From: CAWAHD01 sp963781785
GTDB lineage: Bacteria > Planctomycetota > Planctomycetia > Isosphaerales > Isosphaeraceae
Reading direction: 5' to 3'
NCBI GenBank assembly: GCA_963781785.1
Contig: CAWAHD010000002.1
Coordinates: 3,038,001-3,102,000 of the forward strand
Length of the DNA stretch: 64,000 nucleotides
Made by a program: the position numbers and the translations under genes. This document shows positions 39,167 to 48,635 of the stretch, piece by piece; positions within the stretch are counted from its first letter, which is position 1; each line of letters starts with the position of its first letter. Under the pieces are notes generated by a model. The model had not been told where the DNA came from, did not search any database, and saw only the letters and a list, made by a program, of their open reading frames with translations.

Positions 39167-41305
39167 ATGGGAATTCATCCGCCAGTTGCCGCCGTCGGTC
39201 ATCAATCAGATTGCCGCGGGCGAAGTCGTCGAGCGGCCCGCCAGCGTCGTCAAGGAGCTGCTCGAAAACGCCATCGACGCCCAGGCAACGCGGATCGATC
39301 TGTCGGTCGAGCGCGGCGGCAAAGACCTGATCCGGGTCGCCGACAACGGCGTGGGGATGAGTCCGGAAGATCTGCTCTTGGCGTTTCAGCCGCATGCCAC
39401 CAGCAAGCTCGCCGAGGCTGACGACCTGTTCCGGATCCGCACGCTGGGCTTTCGTGGTGAGGCCCTGGCGGCCATCGCCGAGGTGGCCAAGGTCCGGTGC
39501 CAGACGCGGCAGGCCGAGGCCGACCAGGGCTGCGAGCTTTCCGATCGAGGGTGGCACATTCGGTCCCGTGAAGAAGTGCGGCTGCCCCACGGGCACGGTG
39601 ATCGAAGTCCGCAACCTGTTTCAGAACATCCCGGTGCGCCGCGACGTTTCTGAAGTCCGACATGACCGAAGCGGGCCACGTCGTCGACATGTTCTCGCGG
39701 ATCGCGCTTGCGTTTCCGGCGGTGCACTTGACCTATCGATCGGGAGGCAAGGTCGCTGCACGACCTACCCCCTGCCGCGGGGGCTCGCGACCGGATCGCG
39801 ATCTTTTTCGGCCGCGAGCTGGCCGAGTCGCTGCTTGTGGATCGAGGGTCAGCTCGACGACATGCACCTGTGGGGTTACGTCGCTCACCCGTCGCAGAGC
39901 CGCTCGACGGCCAAGGGGCAGTTCCTGTTTTTGGGTGGTCGTTACGTCCGCGACCGCTCGCTCAGCCACGCGCTCAATGAAGCCTATCGCGGCCTGCTGA
40001 TGGTGGGGCGAATGCCGGTCGCCTTCCTCCACCTGGAGATTCCCCCCGAGCAGGTCGACGTGAACGTCCACCCGACCAAGGTGGAGGTCCGCTTCCGAGA
40101 CTCGCAGCGGGTCTATAGCCACCTGCTATCGACTCTTCGTCAAACGTTTTTGAAGAGCGACCTGCATGCCCGGCTCCAGGCGACCGCCGAGCCAGGGGCA
40201 GAATCAGCCGGGGGGCCATCGGCAGGCCAGGCGGGCGTGCAGCCGGTCAAGCCGCTTTCGATCGGCCCGAGTTTCCCCGCCGGCCCTAGTCTTCAGACGT
40301 TCGAGCTGGCCGGCGGCCCCAGCGACCGGGACCGGGTGGCGTCCTGGTTCGAGCCGAGTGGAACCAAGCCCCGATTCCCCGAAGGCCTGGGGCAGCCGCA
40401 AGCGCCAGCGTGGGCTCAGTCGCTGCCGCTGGGGGTGAGCCGCCGGGCCGGGCGAAGCATTCGACGAATTCGCTCCGGGGGCCGAGCCGCGGGCCGAAGT
40501 TCCCGGAATCGACCGGCCCCCGTTGGGCCCGGAGGCTACCGAGGCAGGCCCAGCCGTCGTCGAGACCGCCGGTCCACTCCGAGAGCACGCCGCGGTCCCG
40601 GCGGGCGCGACGCCTGCTCCGCAGCCCTCAAGCGACGCCGTCCCGCCATTTTCCCAGCCGCTCGAAGCGGGGAATCTGCCGGCCGAGGACGGCCTGCCCC
40701 AGCAGCCCCTGGCCGCGCACGACGGGGCCGAGCCGGTTCGCAAGGCCATCCAGGTCCACGACAGTTACCTGATCGTCGAGACCGGCGACGGGATGATGGT
40801 CATCGACCAGCATGCCCTCCACGAGCGGATCTTGTACGAAGAGCTGAGGACACGGGTCGCCAGGGGACAGGTCGAATCGCAGCGACTCTTGGTTCCCGAG
40901 CCTGTGGACCTGCCGGCAGCCGAGGCCGGCTTGCTGGTCGAGCAGATCGACCTCTTGTCACAGCTCGGCCTGGATGTCGAGCCGTTTGGCGGCGACACCG
41001 TGCTGGTGCGGAGCATCCCTGCGATGCTGCCGCACGTTGTCCCCGATCGCCTGGTCCGGGACCTGGCCGAGCACCTGCGCACCCAGCCGCTGCCTCCGAC
41101 CCGCGACGGTCTGTTGGCCGAGCTGATGCACATGGTCGCCTGCAAGGCGGCCGTCAAGGCCGGCCAGCCTTTGTCGTCGCCGGAGATCGCGGCTCTCTTG
41201 GAGCGCCGCCATCTCGTCGCCAACTCGCATCACTGCCCCCATGGCCGCCCGACGGCGCTGGTCTTCACGAAGGCGGATCTCGAGAAGCAATTCGGGCGGA
41301 CCTGA
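39167..41305 (+). CDS. mutL: DNA mismatch repair protein MutL (multiply frameshifted)
   Basis: GHKL ATPase that couples MutS mismatch recognition to strand incision. The ATG at 39167 has AGGAG ten bases upstream; removing one G from the following GGG gives MEFIRQLPPSVINQIAAGEV, the canonical start. Motifs follow in several frames: ELLENAIDAQ, VADNGVGMS, TLGFRGEALAAIAEV, NLFQNIPVRR and VNVHPTKVEVRF. The C-terminal dimerisation/endonuclease domain has MVIDQHALHERILYEEL, VACKAAVKAGQ and SHHCPHGRPTAL. It includes DQHALHERI, the metal-site motif of MutL endonucleases, and an H-P-R/G-R-P tail. A Pro-rich linker of about 170 residues separates the halves. Frame changes lie near 39170, 39545, 39650, 39755, 39835 and 40450. 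Confidence 0.92.
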
Positions 41306-41316
41306 TCCGGGCGTGA

Positions 41317-41389
41317 TTCGCGGAGCGAAAGGCGACTTTGTTCTGACCACCGCGTCGTTGCCCGCATTTTTCTGCGTTCGTGGCGTCCT
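41317..41389. repeat. 73-bp direct repeat, first copy
   Basis: Begins TTCGCGGAGCGAAAGG and ends TTCGTGGCGTCCT; repeated exactly at 41409-41481 after a 19-bp spacer. Confidence 0.9.
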
Positions 41390-41408
41390 CTGGAGGGAAT
41401 GCACAACT

Positions 41409-41481
41409 TTCGCGGAGCGAAAGGCGACTTTGTTCTGACCACCGCGTCGTTGCCCGCATTTTTCTGCGTTCGTGGCGTCCT
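41409..41481. repeat. 73-bp direct repeat, second copy
   Basis: Exact repeat of 41317-41389. The unit contains a TTCGCGGAGCGAA palindrome-like start, which may mark a dispersed repeat family. Confidence 0.9.
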
Positions 41482-41883
41482 GTGCCGACAAAACTCTGCG
41501 TGCTCGCTCGTCCGGCGTCCCGACGCTTGCCGACCGCTGGTCCTTGACGTGTTCGTGCCCGTCGTGGCTCGCCGCTCTCGCGTTTGTCCCCGATTTTTCC
41601 GTGTCGACCGGTGCCTTCCGCGGTTGAAACGCCTTGATGATCTTTGATCTGGGTCCACCAGTGTGCATCTGTGGCTTCCCATCTCGGGGTGAGTTGTAAC
41701 CCGCTTTGGGACCAGGCCCGGATCCTGGCCCGCGGTGTTTCTGGACAAATGTCGGCTCGTCCTCTTTCACCGATCCAAGGCCGTATCATACAATCGTTGG
41801 TTGGTGTGGACCGGCTGGGCCGATCTTGGGATGACACGGTTCTCGCGACGAGGGGGCGCCCCGGGGTACGGGCGTGGGTGGTG

Positions 41884-43386
41884 ATGATTTGTGTGACGAT
41901 CGGGCGAGGGCGGCATTCCTCGCTGGCGGACGAGTGGAAAAAGGCGGCCGAGGCCGGCATCGAATTGGTCGAGTTGCGGATCGACTGTCTCCGCCGCGAG
42001 CCGGACCTGAAGCGGATCCTCAAGGAGCGCCCCACGCCGCTGATCTTCACGATTCGCCGCGGGGTCGACGGCGGGCTCTGGCGCGGTAACGAAGATAAGC
42101 GCCAGAAGCTCTTCCGCGAGGCGATCGCCCTGGGGGTCGAATACGTCGATCTCGAAATGGACATCGCCTCCAAGATCCGCCGCTACGGCAAGACCCAGCG
42201 CATCATCAGCTACCACAATCTCAAGACCACGCCGGTCGACCTCCAGGACATTGCCGAGCAGTGCGAGGAGTTCGACCCGGACGTGGTCAAGATCGCGACC
42301 CAGGCTTCGACGATCGCCGAAGCGTCCCGGGTCCTGCACCTGGGTACGACAGGCAAGGTACCCACGATTCCGATCGCCATGGGAGAAATCGGGGTCTTCA
42401 CCCGGATTCTCGGCCGCAAGTTCGGAGCGCCGATCACCTATGCGGGCTTCAATCCCGAGCGGGTGTTCGCCGCCGGGATGATGCAATACGGCGTGATGAG
42501 GCGAGATTATGCTTACTACGAGATCGACGCGAATACCGAGATCTACGGAGTGATGGGCGACCCGATCGAGCAGAGCTTGAGCCCCGCGGTGCACAATGCG
42601 GCGTTTCGTCATCTGGGGATGAACAAGGTGATGGTGCCGTTCATGGTCCCGAACGGCGAGCTGCCGGCCTTCTTCAAGGAGCTGCTCTGGCTGGACATCA
42701 AGGGATGCAGCGTCACGATCCCCCACAAGGAGGCGATCGTGCCTCTCTTGCAGCACAAGGAGGGCGCGGTCGAGCAAACCGGGACCTGCAACACAGTCAT
42801 CTTCAATCACGAGGGCCACCGCACCGGGTACAACACCGACTACCGGGCGGCGATGGAATCGCTCGAGCTCGGTATGGGCGGCCGCGTCAGCGAGGATTCC
42901 CCGAGCCCGGTCTTTGACAAGCAATGCCTGATCCTCGGGGCAGGGGGGGTGGCGCGATCGATCGCTTACGGCTTGGTGCGCCGCGGCGCTCACGTCTCGA
43001 TTACCAATCGCCACGACGATCGGGCGACCCAACTGGCGGAAGAGGTCGGCTGCCGCAGCGTCACCTGGTCGATGCGTGCCAGCACGGTCGCCGATGTGTA
43101 CGTCAACGGCACTCCCGTCGGCATGCATCCGAATGTCGATGATACGCCGCTGCCGCCGGCCGCCTTCAGCCGGCCCGGAATCGTGGTCTTCGACACGATC
43201 TACCATCCCGAAAACACGATGATGCTCAAGCTGGCGCGCGAGCGCGGGTGCACGGCCATCACCGGCGTGGAAATGTTTCTGCGACAGGCTGCGCTTCAGT
43301 TCAAGCTTTACACGGGGCAGGATGCGCCTGTCGACATGATGCACGACACCCTGAAACTCAAGCTCACGCCCTTGCGCCAGACATGA
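41884..43386 (+). CDS. aroDE: Bifunctional 3-dehydroquinate dehydratase / shikimate dehydrogenase
   Basis: A 500-residue fusion catalysing two successive steps of the shikimate pathway. The N-terminal half is a type I dehydroquinase: VELRIDCLRREPDL, HNLKTTP and the Schiff-base Lys in VVKIATQAST near residue 135. The C-terminal half is shikimate dehydrogenase: GDPIEQSLSPAVHNAAFRHL, SVTIPHKEAI (catalytic Lys), YNTDYRA (catalytic Asp), and the NADP site ILGAGGVARSIAYGL with TNRHDDR. The ATG at 41884 precedes the first beta strand. Its stop overlaps the aroK start (ATGA). Such fusions are known in plants, chlamydiae and planctomycetes. It is intact. Confidence 0.95.
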   Translation: MICVTIGRGRHSSLADEWKKAAEAGIELVELRIDCLRREPDLKRILKERPTPLIFTIRRGVDGGLWRGNEDKRQKLFREAIALGVEYVDLEMDIASKIRRYGKTQRIISYHNLKTTPVDLQDIAEQCEEFDPDVVKIATQASTIAEASRVLHLGTTGKVPTIPIAMGEIGVFTRILGRKFGAPITYAGFNPERVFAAGMMQYGVMRRDYAYYEIDANTEIYGVMGDPIEQSLSPAVHNAAFRHLGMNKVMVPFMVPNGELPAFFKELLWLDIKGCSVTIPHKEAIVPLLQHKEGAVEQTGTCNTVIFNHEGHRTGYNTDYRAAMESLELGMGGRVSEDSPSPVFDKQCLILGAGGVARSIAYGLVRRGAHVSITNRHDDRATQLAEEVGCRSVTWSMRASTVADVYVNGTPVGMHPNVDDTPLPPAAFSRPGIVVFDTIYHPENTMMLKLARERGCTAITGVEMFLRQAALQFKLYTGQDAPVDMMHDTLKLKLTPLRQT

Positions 43387-43946
43387 CCCAGAATGCCTTG
43401 CCCCCACGCCGCAGGCCGGGTGACGGCCTGGCCCTGGTCGGCTACCGAGGGACGGGGAAATCGACCGTGGGGCGCATCCTCGCCGGGCGGCTCCATCGTC
43501 CGTTCTGCGACGCGGATCTCGAGATCGAGAGAGTTGCCGGCCGCTCGATCGGTGCGATCTTCAGCGAGTGGGGAGAACCCGTGTTCCGTGACTGGGAAGA
43601 GCGGATCCTGGGCGAGCTGATCGAGCAGTATCCGGCAGCCGTTCTTGCCACCGGTGGCGGCGCCGTGGTCCGCGAGATCAACCGCCGCCGGCTGCGTGAC
43701 TTCGGCCTGGTCGTCTGGCTCAAGGCCGATCCCGCCGAGCTCGCACTGCGGCTGGAGGCCGACCACCCGGGCGCCCCGGGCCGGCCCGCTTTGACCCCGG
43801 CGGGCCCCATTTCCGAGATCGCCCACGTTCTCAACGAACGGACATCACTGTATGAAAGGGTGGCCGACACCGCGATCGAGACCGGCGGCCAGAGGCCCGA
43901 ACAGGTCGCAGACGCGATCCTCGCCTGCTGGAATGCCGGAGGATAA
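43383..43946 (+). CDS. aroK: Shikimate kinase
   Basis: Phosphorylates shikimate at O3 with ATP, the next pathway step after the upstream enzyme. The ATG at 43383 overlaps the aroDE stop. Walker A is GYRGTGKST near residues 20-28; the shikimate-binding DADLEIERVAGRSIGAIF and GE-x-x-FRDWEE follow, then the glycine motif ATGGGAVVRE. The LID Arg region is less clear (NERTSLYERVAD). The length of 187 residues is slightly above the usual 170-175 because of a short N-terminal extension. Intact. Confidence 0.93.
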   Translation: MTQNALPPRRRPGDGLALVGYRGTGKSTVGRILAGRLHRPFCDADLEIERVAGRSIGAIFSEWGEPVFRDWEERILGELIEQYPAAVLATGGGAVVREINRRRLRDFGLVVWLKADPAELALRLEADHPGAPGRPALTPAGPISEIAHVLNERTSLYERVADTAIETGGQRPEQVADAILACWNAGG

Positions 43947-43997
43947 CTGACTGCCGCAGCCTCCCCGTTTTTCCTCGCACCCAACAGGAGCCGCTCG

Positions 43998-44948
43998 TTG
44001 TTTCTCACCTGGCCCATCCTGGCCGCCCTGGGTTTTGGCTTCTTCCTGATCGGGTCGGTCGTCGGCAGCTTTCTGAATGTGTGCATTTACCGGATCCCCT
44101 GGCAGAAGAGCGTCGTCTGGCCCAGCTCGCGCTGCCCGCAGTGTTACGCGGCCATCGCGGCTCGCGACAATATCCCCGTCGTGAGCTGGCTGATCTTGCG
44201 GGGCGAGTGCCGGCAATGCGGCGCACCGATCTCGATCCGCTACCCGTTGATCGAAGGCTTGGTCGGCCTGCTCTTCCTGGGAGCCTATCTGGTCGATGTG
44301 ATTGCCGGACCGCGCGGTTTCTGGGGAGAAATCCCGCCCTTTCAATTACTGGCGGCGGCTTACCACGCGCTTTTTCTGGCACTCCTCGTCGCCGCAACCT
44401 TTATCGATCTGGACTGGTGGGAAATTCCGGATCAGATTACCTTCACCGGCATGGCTCTGGGGGTCGCCTTGGGGGCTGTCGGGCCTCGAGTTCGACCGGT
44501 GCCGGCCAGTGCGGCGACTCATCTCGAAGGGCTCGGCGTCGGGATTCTCGGGCTTCTGGTTGGGGCAGGATTGACGTATGCCTTCCGCCAAGCGTTCAGC
44601 TTTGTATTCCGGCGCGAGGCCATGGGGATGGGCGACGTCACGCTCATGGGAATGGTCGGTGCGTTCCTGGGCTGGCAGGCGGCCGTCCTCACCTACTTTA
44701 TCGCTCCGTTTCTGGGACTGGGCCACGCGCTCTGGAAGCTGCTCAAGAAGGTACGAAAACGGTTGAGCGGCAAGAAATTATCGAGCGCAGACAGCGAACT
44801 CCCTTATGGGCCCTACCTGAGCATGGCCGCCGCGAGCTTGCTTCTGATCTGGCCCTGGCTCTATCGAGTCTGGGCTGGAAACTTCTTTGGCATGCTGTAT
44901 GTGATATTCTGGTGGATGCTGGGCATCGACACGGATCCCCTGAACTGA
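43998..44948 (+). CDS. Prepilin peptidase / N-methyltransferase (type IV leader peptidase)
   Basis: An inner-membrane aspartyl protease that cleaves and N-methylates type IV pilin-like or type II secretion pseudopilin precursors. The start is TTG at 43998 (M)FLTWPILAALGF. After the first helix come SVVGSFLNVCIYRIP and two Cys pairs (Cys46/49 and Cys71/74) of the methyltransferase zinc site. The catalytic Asp pairs are in ATFIDLDWWEIPD and GMGDVTLMG. Seven or eight hydrophobic helices are visible, and the PYGPYLSMAA segment is characteristic. It follows aroK on the same strand by about 50 bases. Confidence 0.92.
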   Translation: MFLTWPILAALGFGFFLIGSVVGSFLNVCIYRIPWQKSVVWPSSRCPQCYAAIAARDNIPVVSWLILRGECRQCGAPISIRYPLIEGLVGLLFLGAYLVDVIAGPRGFWGEIPPFQLLAAAYHALFLALLVAATFIDLDWWEIPDQITFTGMALGVALGAVGPRVRPVPASAATHLEGLGVGILGLLVGAGLTYAFRQAFSFVFRREAMGMGDVTLMGMVGAFLGWQAAVLTYFIAPFLGLGHALWKLLKKVRKRLSGKKLSSADSELPYGPYLSMAAASLLLIWPWLYRVWAGNFFGMLYVIFWWMLGIDTDPLN

Positions 44949-45055
44949 TGGCTTCCCCAGGGGAATTCCGCGTCACGAGCGGAGCGTGGACCGCGACCAA
45001 TGATCCTGGATTGGGGACGCCTCCATCCCTCCATTTCCCGAGAGGGGGTCAGCCG

Positions 45056-45433
45056 ATGGCTTACGAGTATAAAAGGCGCAGACCGTCTATCCTCCGCAAT
45101 TTCTGGATCTATCGCCGTTTGATTGGTACGGCGATTATCCTCGGCGTGATGCTTTGGTTCATCTGGGCCAACGACACCAAGGTCCCTGTCGCCTTCCCAT
45201 TTGGCCTCGGCACGCTGACCAGTTCTGTCGGCATCATCGTTCTTTTGAGCGCACTCGTCGGCTCAGTGACAACCCTCCTGGTCACGACGGCGATCATCGC
45301 CATCCGCCGGGTGAGGCGCTCGCAATCTTTGCCGGACCAGTCCAGCCCGACCGAGCTGCCCGCCGACCGGCCTCCCCCCGACTATGCGGCGAAAACCACG
45401 GAGGGGTTTCCCAACGCTCACTGGTCAAATTGA
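45056..45433 (+). CDS. LapA-domain (DUF1049) small membrane protein
   Basis: A 125-residue protein from the ATG at 45056, with GAGGGGG upstream. It has a basic N-terminus (YKRRRPSILRNFWIYRR), a first helix at about 22-38 ending WFIWANDTKVPVAFPFG, and a second helix at about 57-83. The WANDTKVPV loop and the VGIIVLLSALVGSVTTLL helix match the LapA family, which in other bacteria takes part in lipopolysaccharide export assembly. The C-terminal 40 residues are polar and Pro-rich. Intact. Confidence 0.75.
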   Translation: MAYEYKRRRPSILRNFWIYRRLIGTAIILGVMLWFIWANDTKVPVAFPFGLGTLTSSVGIIVLLSALVGSVTTLLVTTAIIAIRRVRRSQSLPDQSSPTELPADRPPPDYAAKTTEGFPNAHWSN

Positions 45434-45503
45434 CGAATAGAGATGGAGAGAGAGACAACACGTCCCTCTCGTTCGGAATCTCGAGACGTGGCGGGAAACG
45501 CGT

Positions 45504-46184
45504 TTGCGGTCGCAACCAGCACTCCAACTCCTGTGCGCAGCGATTGAGCACGGCTGGCGAAATCCGCCGCAGTCGCGTCGGGCAGCCGTCGCCCTGCTGT
45601 GCGCGTTGATCGGCGTGTCCGGGGGTTGCTCGGGCACCTCGAGCTTCCTCACCGGCGGCCCGACCGTCGGCCAGCTCAAGACCAGCCTCAGCCACCTGGA
45701 ATATGAGAATCAGCAACTGAAGCGGTCGGTGGCCAAGCTCGACCAGGAGAATCGCTCGATGGAGGATCGGCTGGTCCAGGAGCAGATCGACAATGGCGAT
45801 CTGGCGGCCAGACTGGACGACGCGCGCAACCTGCTGAGAGACCGCGGGCTCGACGCGGACGTGCGCGTTGGTGCGCGGCGCGGCAGTGAGGTGCCGGGGG
45901 CTTCGGACGCCGAAGGAATGGATCCCCGAGGGGAGGACTCGTCTGCCAGTGCCTCAGGACGAAGGCGCCGGAAGACTCCATTTGCCGTGATTTCCGGCCC
46001 AAGCGAGAAGGTCCCGCAGAGAGACGACAGCGATGAGCGCGAGCCGGCGCCGCGCGACGCCAAACCGAGCCGCTCGAGGCGCCGTGTCGACGACACCCTG
46101 GATCATCATTCGTTTTATCACGGCTCGTCCCGCTGGCTGCCGGTGGCGGATGGCACAGACACCGGTGCGATTCAGATTCGCTGA
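45504..46184 (+). CDS. Coiled-coil lipoprotein (hypothetical)
   Basis: A protein of up to 226 residues. A hydrophobic segment (AAVALLCALIGVSGGC) ends in a Cys that could be lipidated. A coiled coil follows (LSHLEYENQQLKRSVAKLDQ, MEDRLVQEQIDNGDLAARLD), then a charged disordered region. The start is uncertain; TTG at 45504 is used because no ATG lies close. The 3' end overlaps the convergent histidine kinase gene by 13 bases. No family recognised; the design resembles a periplasmic tether. Confidence 0.6.
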   Translation: MRSQPALQLLCAAIEHGWRNPPQSRRAAVALLCALIGVSGGCSGTSSFLTGGPTVGQLKTSLSHLEYENQQLKRSVAKLDQENRSMEDRLVQEQIDNGDLAARLDDARNLLRDRGLDADVRVGARRGSEVPGASDAEGMDPRGEDSSASASGRRRRKTPFAVISGPSEKVPQRDDSDEREPAPRDAKPSRSRRRVDDTLDHHSFYHGSSRWLPVADGTDTGAIQIR

Positions 46185-46996
46185 TTGATCGGGAACGCGA
46201 GCGGGCTGGCGGCGTCGGGAAAGCCCGAATGGGCGATCCCCCTGGTCGCAAGCGGGAACCGGACGGCGATGCAAGTGCCGGTTTCCGCCGATTCCAAGGT
46301 GATCTCACCCTGAAGCTGCGTGACCAGCTCGCGGCAGATGGCCAGCCCCAACCCGCTCCCCTCGATGCCGGCGTGCTCGTCTCGCGCCAGGCGGAGGAAC
46401 GGCTCGAAGATGCGGTCAAACGATTCGACGGGAATACCCGGGCCCGTATCGGAGACGACGACTTCCCACAAATCGGCGTCGACTTTCCCGGCCACCACCA
46501 CGCGGCCGCCAGCCGGCGTGTACTTGAGGGCGTTGGCGACGAGGTTGCCGAAGATCTGCTGGCAGTGGGACGCGTCGGTGATAACCAGGCTTTCCGGAGG
46601 CTCGGCACGAGCCTCCCACTCGATCCGCCGGGCCGAGGCGATCGGGGCAAACTGGCGGTCGATCTCGGCGATCAAGGCCCCGATCGTGAACGAACCCAGG
46701 CAGAGCGGCCTGGAGCCCTGGACGATCGCGGCGTAGTCGAGATAGCTGCGGGTGAGCCGGAGCAGGTCATCGCAGAGCGAGACCATCGTCACGAGGTGGC
46801 CGCGCTGACCGGGTGTGATCGCCGAAGGCGTCTCCGACAAGAGCAGGTCGAAGCCGGCACGAAGTGAAGCCAGCGGGCGACAGAGCTCGTGGCTCAGGCT
46901 GGACAGAATGGACCTGAGCTCGCGCGGCTCGATCGATAAGCGACCGCCTGCCGCGCGCTCGGGCGCGTGATTTGATGTCGTCGACCGGACTTCCAT
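46172..46996 (-). CDS. Sensor histidine kinase
   Basis: A cytosolic kinase of 274 residues from the ATG at 46996. The H-box is LSSLSHELCRPLASLRAG (His36). The N-box is FGNLVANALKYTPAGG, G1 is VVSDTGPGIPVE, the F-box is IFEPFLRLARDE and G2 is GSGLGLAICREL. No membrane segment or input domain is present beyond the N-terminus, so it may receive its signal from a partner. It is intact. The ANTAR regulator about 700 bases upstream on the same strand is a possible partner, but no cognate receiver is directly adjacent. Confidence 0.88.
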   Translation of the reverse strand: MEVRSTTSNHAPERAAGGRLSIEPRELRSILSSLSHELCRPLASLRAGFDLLLSETPSAITPGQRGHLVTMVSLCDDLLRLTRSYLDYAAIVQGSRPLCLGSFTIGALIAEIDRQFAPIASARRIEWEARAEPPESLVITDASHCQQIFGNLVANALKYTPAGGRVVVAGKVDADLWEVVVSDTGPGIPVESFDRIFEPFLRLARDEHAGIEGSGLGLAICRELVTQLQGEITLESAETGTCIAVRFPLATRGIAHSGFPDAASPLAFPINQRI

Positions 46997-47115
46997 GGCC
47001 TCGTTGTCCCTGCACCGACCCGGGGCTGCGCGTGCACGCACCAGATCGCGCCATTCGAACTCGGGTGCCTCTCCCTGACTTCCCGACCACTCACTCCAGG
47101 ATTTGCCCTGCCGCG

Positions 47116-47376
47116 TTACGACACGACGATCTGGTTGGCAAGCAGCGGATGCCCGTCCGTCAAGTCGAGCACAGCCTGATGAGCCACCTGCTTGGCGTGA
47201 TACGTGCGCAAGCGCCCCTGGACGATGATCTGCTCATCCGAGTACACCACATGAAGGTCACGAATCCGACCGTTGGCGACGCGGTTGATGTGACCCTCGA
47301 TGAACTGGGCAAGCTCTTGATAGTTTTTGCCGGATCCGAATCGATGAAGCTCTGCACTGAAGTTATAGAGCGGCAT
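47116..47376 (-). CDS. BON-domain-like small protein
   Basis: An 86-residue protein, MPLYNFSAELHRFGSGKNYQ at the start. The rest has the alpha-beta pattern of BON domains: a helix (YQELAQFIEGHINRVA), a strand (RDLHVVYSDEQIIVQGRLRT), then a second helix (YHAKQVAHQAVLDLT) and strand (NQIVVS). The conserved Gly in IIVQGRL fits the family core. BON domains bind hydrophobic or membrane surfaces, often with two copies; here there is one and no signal peptide. It lies between the histidine kinase and the ANTAR regulator. Confidence 0.6.
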   Translation of the reverse strand: MPLYNFSAELHRFGSGKNYQELAQFIEGHINRVANGRIRDLHVVYSDEQIIVQGRLRTYHAKQVAHQAVLDLTDGHPLLANQIVVS

Positions 47377-47663
47377 GCCAGTCTCCCACGTGATCAGCTA
47401 TGTGGCCTGGTTGGCACCGCAAAATGCATGCCGAACCAGGGATTGGGAGGCCGTCTCGAAATTCCACCTCTTCGAGACTTGGGAACGAACAGCCGATTCA
47501 TTAAGCCATCTATAGATGAATCGTTCGTACCATCCTTGATCCCAACCGGCAATCAATCGATTCCGTCGGTCATGTGGGTCGAGCCTGACGGAATCAAGGA
47601 ATCCGATCGACGGGCGGTGCGAAGCGCTTACAGACTAGCGACTGGCCGGACCAGAGTCAAATA

Positions 47664-48317
47664 TTATTCTCCCGAAGGGAGCTCGAGATGGCGGCGCAAC
47701 GGCCGCGACTGCGGCGGGCTTGCCTGATCGGGAGCCTCGAGCAGCTCGTCCGTCTGGATGATCGACTCGGCCAGCTTGGCCATCGGGATCCGCCGGTCCT
47801 GGCTTTGACGCTGGAGCAAGCGGAACGCTTCGCTCTCACTGAGCTGACGCCGCGACATCAAGATCCCCTTGGCACGCTCGATCAGCTTCCGCTCCCGGAG
47901 CGTCGATTTCAGTTGATCGATGTCCTCTTGCAGAACCTTCAGTTCTCGGGCGCGCGCTACGGCGACTTGAATGGCTGCGTGCAAGCTCGGGTTGGTGGCT
48001 GGTTTCAGCAGGTACGAGATCACACCGTCCTCGACGGCTTGGTCGATCAAGTTGGGGTGACCGTGGGCAGTCAGTATGATCACTGGCGTACCCGGATCAA
48101 CCGCGATCTGGCGGGCGGCCGCCAGACCATCGAGAGTCGGCATCTCGATATCGAGAAACACCACGTCGGGAAGCGTGCGCCGGCACATTTCGATGGCTCG
48201 ATGGCCATCGCTGACCACTCCGACAACATCGTAGCCCAACGCCTCCAACTGGTTTTGCAGTCCGACCGCGACTGTCTTTTCGTCATCCGCGATCAACACA
48301 CGATAAGGCCGCGTCAT
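47664..48317 (-). CDS. ANTAR-domain response regulator
   Basis: A 217-residue regulator. The receiver domain has Asp11/Asp12, phospho-acceptor Asp56 (DVVFLDIEMP), the Thr in ILTAHGHP and the Lys in YLLKPAT. A coiled coil (ARARELKVLQEDIDQLKSTL) leads to the ANTAR domain: RERKLIERAKGILMSRRQLS, then EAFRLLQRQSQDRRIPMAKL. ANTAR domains bind paired RNA hairpins and prevent transcription termination, so target operons should carry such leaders. Intact. The nearest kinase is at 46172-46996. Confidence 0.93.
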   Translation of the reverse strand: MTRPYRVLIADDEKTVAVGLQNQLEALGYDVVGVVSDGHRAIEMCRRTLPDVVFLDIEMPTLDGLAAARQIAVDPGTPVIILTAHGHPNLIDQAVEDGVISYLLKPATNPSLHAAIQVAVARARELKVLQEDIDQLKSTLRERKLIERAKGILMSRRQLSESEAFRLLQRQSQDRRIPMAKLAESIIQTDELLEAPDQASPPQSRPLRRHLELPSGE

Positions 48318-48635
48318 CGCAGTAATTCCTCAAGGCACAAGCTGGGGGTGATGAGGATCAATTCACGCAGATCCAGTGCCGTTTGAACGGCAAAGAACCT
48401 TCCTTGTCAAAAAAACCCCGGGCGACTGGGATCACGAGGCATCGGACTGCCGTTCGTACAACCAATCACGGACTGGTGGGTTCGCCAAGTCATGATGTAT
48501 TGCACATGCTCAAACGGCCTTGACGGGTGCTCGCCAGCAAGGAGAATGCTGCTCCTAACGACCGCTCTTCTCCCGGCAGACATCCTCATCGCACGTCGAT
48601 CTCTAAATAAACGATTACGGTGGAGCCCGAAGCAC
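48318..48635. other. Divergent intergenic region
   Basis: About 320 bases between the ANTAR regulator (minus) and the MaoC gene (plus). No open frame has convincing composition; it should contain both promoters. Confidence 0.45.

Larger units (their letters stand above)
41306..41883. other. Intergenic region with 73-bp direct repeats upstream of aroDE
   Basis: About 580 bases between mutL and aroDE. It holds the pair of perfect 73-bp direct repeats at 41317-41481. The rest has no recognisable gene; it should contain the aroDE promoter. Confidence 0.5.

Noticed and set aside
41767..43407. Minus-strand frame of 546 codons
   Set aside because: It is antisense to aroDE, whose catalytic motifs are all on the plus strand.
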